From Gammaproteobacteria bacterium (lineage in GTDB: Bacteria > Pseudomonadota > Gammaproteobacteria > Pseudomonadales > Azotimanducaceae), in assembly GCA_003228415.1 (NCBI GenBank), contig QIDL01000102.1, positions 1-10,416 of the forward strand: 10,416 bases of DNA, in the 5' to 3' direction. Below, in pieces: positions 6,519-10,416 of the stretch. Each line of letters opens with the position of its first letter. Position 1 is the stretch's first letter. Position numbers and translations under genes: made by a program. A model generated the notes under the pieces. That model saw only the letters and a list, made by a program, of their open reading frames with translations. It was not told where the DNA came from and made no database searches.

Positions 6519-6702
6519 GTCCTCTCTGCGTCCTTCTTTCTCATGATCTCAAACGCTGCCAGTCTATCGTATCGGCCGATCTCAAGTCAGAAGATTTCCG
6601 CCGATGTCAGTAGAGGAGAAGACCCCGCTTGCCCCGCAGCAACCATCCGTTTATGTTGCCAGGTTTTCCCGATGAAAATCGGCCAGAAGGAAGCGCAAGC
6701 GA
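6519..6702. promoter_or_regulatory. Divergent ssb/uvrA control region
   Basis: This 184-base gap must hold promoters for both genes. It contains a perfect ten-base palindrome, ATCGGCCGAT (6571-6580). For uvrA there is a weak candidate promoter: TTGCCC (6629-6634), a 17-base spacer, then TATGTT (6652-6657), each four of six matches to consensus. No convincing promoter was found for ssb. I scanned both strands for the gammaproteobacterial LexA pattern CTG-N10-CAG and found none. Confidence 0.4.
6669..6682 (+). other. GAAA-tetraloop hairpin in the uvrA leader
   Basis: CCGAT, a GAAA loop and ATCGG form a perfect five-base stem closed by a GNRA-type tetraloop. It ends 20 bases before the uvrA GTG and just before the AAGGA (6687-6691) that is the likely ribosome binding site. 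GNRA loops stabilise RNA hairpins. An effect on uvrA translation is an inference. Confidence 0.4.
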
Positions 6703-9558
6703 GTGGATACGATTTCGGTCAGGGGGGCCCGTACCCACAATCTGCGGAATATCAATCTGGATATTCCACGGGACAAGCTGATCGTCATCACCGGCTTGTC
6801 CGGATCCGGCAAGTCGTCACTGGCGTTCGATACTCTCTATGCGGAAGGTCAGCGGCGCTACGTGGAATCCCTGTCTGCCTACGCGCGGCAGTTTCTCTCC
6901 ATGATGGAGAAGCCCGATGTGGACCATATCGAAGGACTGTCACCTGCCATCTCCATAGAGCAGAAGTCCACCTCCCACAATCCGCGCTCCACCGTAGGTA
7001 CCATTACCGAAATCTATGACTATCTGAGATTGCTGTTTGCCCGGGTGGGAGAACCCCGATGCCCGCACCACGACAAGCCGCTGGCGGCCCAGACGGTCAG
7101 TCAGATGGTGGATCAAGTCCTGTCGCAGCCGGAAAACAATCGTGTGATGGTGCTGGCTCCGGTAGTCAGCGATCGCAAAGGCGAGCACCTGCACGTGTTC
7201 GCCGAGCTCATGAGCAACGGCTTCATCCGCGCTCGCATTGACGGCATCGTGGTCGATCTCGACGAAGCTCCCGCGCTGAAAAAAAACAAAAAACACACCA
7301 TCGAAGCGGTTGTGGATCGACTGCGCATTCGCGCGGACGTCCAGCAGCGTCTGGCCGAATCGTTTGAAACCGCCCTGGAGCTGACGGACGGACTCGCAAG
7401 GGTGGCGGATATGGACGACGAAAGTGTGCCGGAACTGGTATTTTCCGCCCGATTTGCCTGCCCGGTCTGTGGCTACAGCATCAGCGAGCTCGAACCTCGC
7501 ATGTTTTCCTTCAACAATCCCGCGGGTGCCTGTCAGGAGTGCGACGGGCTCGGGATCAAGCAGTTCTTCGACCCGGACCTGGTGGTCCAGGATGAAGACC
7601 TGACGCTGGCCGAGGGTGCCATCCGCGGTTGGGACCGGCGCAACGTCTACTACTTTCACATGCTTTCTTCGTTGGCCCAGCACTACGGATTCGACGTGGA
7701 ATCACCGTACAACGCGCTGAAAAAGAAACATCGGAACGCGATTCTTTACGGCAGCGGCGCCGAACGTATCGATTTCAGCTATGTAAACGATCGTGGCGAT
7801 GTCATTCATCGACGTCATCGTTTCGAAGGCGTCATTCCGAACATGGAACGCCGTTACCACGAAACCGACTCCAACATGGTCCGGGACAACCTGCAGAAGT
7901 ATCTCAGGGTCAGGAGTTGTCAGGATTGTGGCGGTACCCGACTGCGCGAGGAATCGCGCCACGTTTTCATCAACGCCACCAATTTACCCACCATTACCTC
8001 CGGCTCCGTGGAAGAGTCCCTGAACTACTTCAAGAGTCTGAAACTCACCGGCCGCAGAGGCGAGATCGCGGACAAGATCCAGAAAGAAATCCAGGCCCGG
8101 CTGCAGTTTCTAGTGGACGTGGGGCTCAACTATCTGACCCTGGATCGCAGTGCCGAGACGTTATCCGGCGGTGAAGGCCAACGTATCCGTCTCGCCAGTC
8201 AGATCGGCGCCGGCCTGGTTGGTGTCATGTACATTCTGGACGAGCCTTCCATCGGCCTGCACCAGAGAGACAACGCAAGGCTCTTGAAAACTCTGTTGCA
8301 CCTGCGGGATCTCGGCAATACCGTACTGGTTGTCGAGCACGACGAAGAAGCCATCCGCCACGCCGACCACATTGTCGACATCGGTCCCGGTGCCGGCATT
8401 CACGGCGGCGAGATTGTCGCTGCCGGTACCCTGGATAAAATCCTCAAGAGTCGCAGATCCCTCACAGGTCAGTACCTGTCGGGGAAGAAGTCCATAGCGG
8501 TACCCAAGGTACGCACCCCCTATAACAAAGACAAAGTGATTCGGATGGTGGGCGCGTGTGGCAACAATCTGCAGAATCTGACGGTAGATGTGCCTTGCGG
8601 ACTCTTTACCTGCATCACCGGGGTATCCGGTTCGGGCAAATCGACACTCATCAACCACACCCTCTATCCGGTAAGTGCCACAGCGCTCAACAAGGCCAGC
8701 ACCCTGACCGCTGCAGCTCACCAGGAGGTCCTGGGGCTGGAGCACCTGGATAAGGTCGTGGACATCGATCAGAGCCCCATCGGCCGGACCCCGCGCTCCA
8801 ATCCAGCCACCTACACCGGCCTCTTCACCCCTATTCGTGAGTTGTTCGCCCAGACACAGGAATCCAGAGCGCGCGGCTACAAGCCCGGGCGTTTCAGCTT
8901 CAATGTCCGGGGCGGCCGCTGCGAAGCCTGCCAGGGCGACGGCGTCATCAAGGTAGAAATGCATTTCCTCCCGGACATTTACGTGCCGTGCGATGTCTGC
9001 AGAGGCAATCGCTACAACCGCGAGACCCTGGAAGTCCGATACAAAAAGAAAAATATCCACGAAGTGCTGGACATGACCGTCGAGGAAGCGCGGGAATTCT
9101 TCGACGCGGTGCCCATGCTGTCTCGCAAACTACAGACCCTCATGGACGTCGGGCTCTCGTACATTCGCCTGGGTCAGAGCGCTACTACCCTGTCGGGGGG
9201 TGAAGCACAGCGTGTGAAGTTGTCCCGGGAGCTTTCGAAACGGGATACCGGCAAGACGCTCTACATACTCGATGAGCCGACAACGGGCCTTCACTTCCAC
9301 GACATCGCGCAGCTGTTGGATGTGCTGCACAGACTGCGCGATCACGGCAACACGGTGGTTGTCATCGAGCACAATCTGGACGTCATCAAAACCGCCGACT
9401 GGATCATCGACCTGGGTCCGGAGGGCGGATCCGGTGGCGGGCGGATCGTCGCGGTGGGGACACCGGAGGCGCTGACCAGAAAGAAGCGCTCCTACACCGG
9501 TCGGTATCTGAAATCCGCACTCGAGGCCGGAGCCTCCAGGTCGGTCAAACGCCGCTGA
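6703..9558 (+). CDS. uvrA: Excinuclease ABC subunit A (UvrA)
   Basis: UvrA is the damage-recognition ATPase of nucleotide excision repair. It forms a dimer, loads UvrB at DNA lesions and then leaves. The 951-residue product has two ABC cassettes: Walker A GLSGSGKS (31-38, K37) with signature LSGGE (487-491) and Walker B D513-E514, and Walker A with K646, signature LSGGE (830-834) and D857-E858. Zinc-binding cysteines are C253/C256/C277/C280 and C740/C743/C763/C766. The first signature reads LSGGEGQ, where E. coli has LSGGEAQ. The start is GTG at 6703. It matches the E. coli N-terminus, and an in-frame TGA lies at 6673-6675 with no other start codon between. AAGGA is 11 bases upstream, a rather long spacing. 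The C-terminus ends in a basic VKRR tail slightly longer than in E. coli (940 residues). A run of A residues at codons 193-197 is described in the findings. Confidence 0.99.
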   Translation: MDTISVRGARTHNLRNINLDIPRDKLIVITGLSGSGKSSLAFDTLYAEGQRRYVESLSAYARQFLSMMEKPDVDHIEGLSPAISIEQKSTSHNPRSTVGTITEIYDYLRLLFARVGEPRCPHHDKPLAAQTVSQMVDQVLSQPENNRVMVLAPVVSDRKGEHLHVFAELMSNGFIRARIDGIVVDLDEAPALKKNKKHTIEAVVDRLRIRADVQQRLAESFETALELTDGLARVADMDDESVPELVFSARFACPVCGYSISELEPRMFSFNNPAGACQECDGLGIKQFFDPDLVVQDEDLTLAEGAIRGWDRRNVYYFHMLSSLAQHYGFDVESPYNALKKKHRNAILYGSGAERIDFSYVNDRGDVIHRRHRFEGVIPNMERRYHETDSNMVRDNLQKYLRVRSCQDCGGTRLREESRHVFINATNLPTITSGSVEESLNYFKSLKLTGRRGEIADKIQKEIQARLQFLVDVGLNYLTLDRSAETLSGGEGQRIRLASQIGAGLVGVMYILDEPSIGLHQRDNARLLKTLLHLRDLGNTVLVVEHDEEAIRHADHIVDIGPGAGIHGGEIVAAGTLDKILKSRRSLTGQYLSGKKSIAVPKVRTPYNKDKVIRMVGACGNNLQNLTVDVPCGLFTCITGVSGSGKSTLINHTLYPVSATALNKASTLTAAAHQEVLGLEHLDKVVDIDQSPIGRTPRSNPATYTGLFTPIRELFAQTQESRARGYKPGRFSFNVRGGRCEACQGDGVIKVEMHFLPDIYVPCDVCRGNRYNRETLEVRYKKKNIHEVLDMTVEEAREFFDAVPMLSRKLQTLMDVGLSYIRLGQSATTLSGGEAQRVKLSRELSKRDTGKTLYILDEPTTGLHFHDIAQLLDVLHRLRDHGNTVVVIEHNLDVIKTADWIIDLGPEGGSGGGRIVAVGTPEALTRKKRSYTGRYLKSALEAGASRSVKRR

Positions 9559-9560
9559 CG

Positions 9561-9680
9561 GTGGACGTCCTGTTGGTGGCTCTGTTGGTGGCTCTGTTGG
9601 TGGCTCTGTTGGTGGCCTGGTTGGTGGCCCTGTTGGTGAGAGTGTCAATGAGACTGTTCACGGGATCGCCCCTTCGCTGA
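9561..9680 (+). CDS. Possible 39-residue hydrophobic micropeptide with LLVA repeats (unproven)
   Basis: Two bases after the uvrA stop, a GTG opens a 39-codon frame. It encodes MDV, four LLVA units, WLVA, LLVR and a short basic tail, ending at TGA 9678-9680. The LLVA run (residues 4-26) would be long and hydrophobic enough to span a membrane. The tail has three arginines. No Shine-Dalgarno is visible, though reinitiation after uvrA is conceivable. The frame overlaps the 3' end of the opposing GMC gene by 23 bases. It may equally be an accidental reading of the 12-bp DNA repeat, which is in codon phase in every frame. I do not recognise any family. Confidence 0.2.
   Translation: MDVLLVALLVALLVALLVAWLVALLVRVSMRLFTGSPLR
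9570..9641. repeat. 12-bp tandem repeat, about six units
   Basis: The unit CTGTTGGTGGCT is repeated head to tail at 9570, 9582, 9594, 9606, 9618 and 9630. The first three copies are identical. The fourth differs at the last base, the fifth (TGGTTGGTGGCC) at three bases, and the sixth decays after CTGTTGGTG. The array fills most of the 99-base gap between the convergent uvrA and GMC genes. The plus strand is rich in GGTGG and T and poor in A. Identical copies at one end and drifting copies at the other suggest recent slippage expansion. Confidence 0.9.
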
Positions 9681-10416
9681 GCTGACCGACCGCATAGTCC
9701 ACCGCCCGCGCGGTCAGTGCCATGTAGGTAATCGACGGATTGACACAGGACGAGGAGGACATGGCAGCACCGTCCGTCACGAACAGATTCTCGATGTCAT
9801 GGGCCTGGTTGAAGCCATTCAGGACGGAGTTCCCCGGATCCCGGCCCATGCGCGCGGTACCCATCTCATGGATCGCCGCACCACCCACTTTTTTGACATC
9901 ATAGGGACTGACCTCAACGGCACCTGCGGCCGTCAGCATAGCCGCCGCATCGGTCTGCATCTGTGCAATCAGCCGGCGCTCGTTGTCGCCCCAACGGAAA
10001 TCGAAAGTCACCTGTGGTATCCCATAGCGATCGATTTTGGTCGGATGCAGGGCCATCCGATTATTGCTGTCCGGCAGACATTCACCGAACCCGTTGAGGG
10101 TCATGATCCAGGGTCCGGGTTTCCTCAGGGATTGCTTGAACTCACTGCCAAACCCGGGAGTCAATCGGGCCATGGTCTGCCAGTTGAGTCGCGAAGCACC
10201 CCCTTGATAGCCGAAGCCACGCAAAAAAGACAAAGATTCGCCGTCACCTCCGGCCTCGCCACTGCCCCAATCCAGATTGTGATAACGGGGTACATAGATG
10301 CCATTCGGGCGGGCACCCATGGGATAGTATTCCTCAAAACCGGAGAACACGCCCCGCGCCCCCGCACCGTAGCAGTGGTCCATCAGATAGCGGCCCAGCG
10401 CACCACTTCGATTGGC
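9658..10416 (-). CDS. GMC-family FAD-dependent oxidoreductase, C-terminal part (5' end beyond window)
   Basis: The visible 252 codons (frame open to the right edge) are the C-terminal portion of a glucose-methanol-choline oxidoreductase. Near the edge is SGALGRYLMDH, the conserved start of the substrate-domain region. The C-terminal domain has HEMGTARMG (catalytic histidine codon at 9868-9870), then LFVTDGAAMSSSSCVNPSITYMALTARA, with the partner asparagine codon at 9739-9741. This His/Asn pair is the family's active site. The N-terminal FAD-binding GxGxxG region lies outside the window, so substrate, signal peptide and partner subunits cannot be judged. Similar bacterial enzymes oxidise sugars or alcohols, sometimes with a gluconate 2-dehydrogenase subunit 3 partner. 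The gene converges on uvrA with a repeat-filled gap and has no evident functional link to it. An internal ATG at 10383 is not the true start, because conserved residues precede it. Confidence 0.93.
   Translation of the reverse strand, partial: ANRSGALGRYLMDHCYGAGARGVFSGFEEYYPMGARPNGIYVPRYHNLDWGSGEAGGDGESLSFLRGFGYQGGASRLNWQTMARLTPGFGSEFKQSLRKPGPWIMTLNGFGECLPDSNNRMALHPTKIDRYGIPQVTFDFRWGDNERRLIAQMQTDAAAMLTAAGAVEVSPYDVKKVGGAAIHEMGTARMGRDPGNSVLNGFNQAHDIENLFVTDGAAMSSSSCVNPSITYMALTARAVDYAVGQLSEGAIP

Noticed and set aside
4520..6580. GGCCGAT shared by three intergenic regions (4520, 5191 and 6574) as a common regulatory motif
   Set aside because: The related GGCCGAT also occurs several times inside mrdA coding sequence (for example at 31, 290 and 410), so chance in GC-rich DNA explains it.
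8161..9060. A 299-codon open frame antisense to uvrA, with similar ones at 6940-7683 and 9130-9648
   Set aside because: All lie inside the strongly conserved uvrA coding sequence and show no domains. The 9130-9648 frame begins with PPTE repeats only because it reads the 12-bp repeat backwards.

Overview
The window looks like chromosomal housekeeping DNA from a GC-rich gammaproteobacterium. UvrA and SSB match the enterobacterial/pseudomonad proteins nearly residue for residue at their functional positions. The order proA-nadD-rsfS-rlmH-mrdA is, from my general knowledge, the Pseudomonas-type version of this cluster. The genus cannot be told from this sequence alone. There are no phage, transposon, CRISPR, tRNA or rRNA features.

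Left part (1-5152, all minus strand, so reading right to left): a gene for a LON substrate-binding-domain protein, then after a 96-base gap proA (proline synthesis), nadD (NAD synthesis), rsfS (ribosome silencing), rlmH (23S rRNA methylation) and mrdA (PBP2, cell elongation). mrdA runs off the left edge just at its KSG active-site motif. proA/nadD and rsfS/rlmH overlap by 4 bases (TTGA and GTGA), which points to translational coupling within one operon. rodA would be expected beyond the left edge.

Middle part (5209-6518): uppP (undecaprenyl-diphosphate phosphatase, which recycles the lipid carrier for peptidoglycan) is divergent from the LON gene and converges on ssb. ssb and uvrA are divergent and share a 184-base regulatory region, as in E. 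coli. The classical gammaproteobacterial LexA-box pattern CTG-N10-CAG is not present there.

Right part: uvrA (nucleotide excision repair, 6703-9558) converges on the C-terminal part of a GMC-family FAD oxidoreductase that enters from the right edge. Between them lies a 12-bp tandem repeat of about six units. Read on the plus strand, it would encode a hydrophobic (LLVA)n micropeptide.

No convincing new multi-gene system is visible. The least explained items are the 12-bp repeat with its possible small ORF, a NadD with an atypical C-terminal motif, the missing SOS box between ssb and uvrA, and heavy use of GTG and TTG starts (5 of the 9 genes whose start is in the window).
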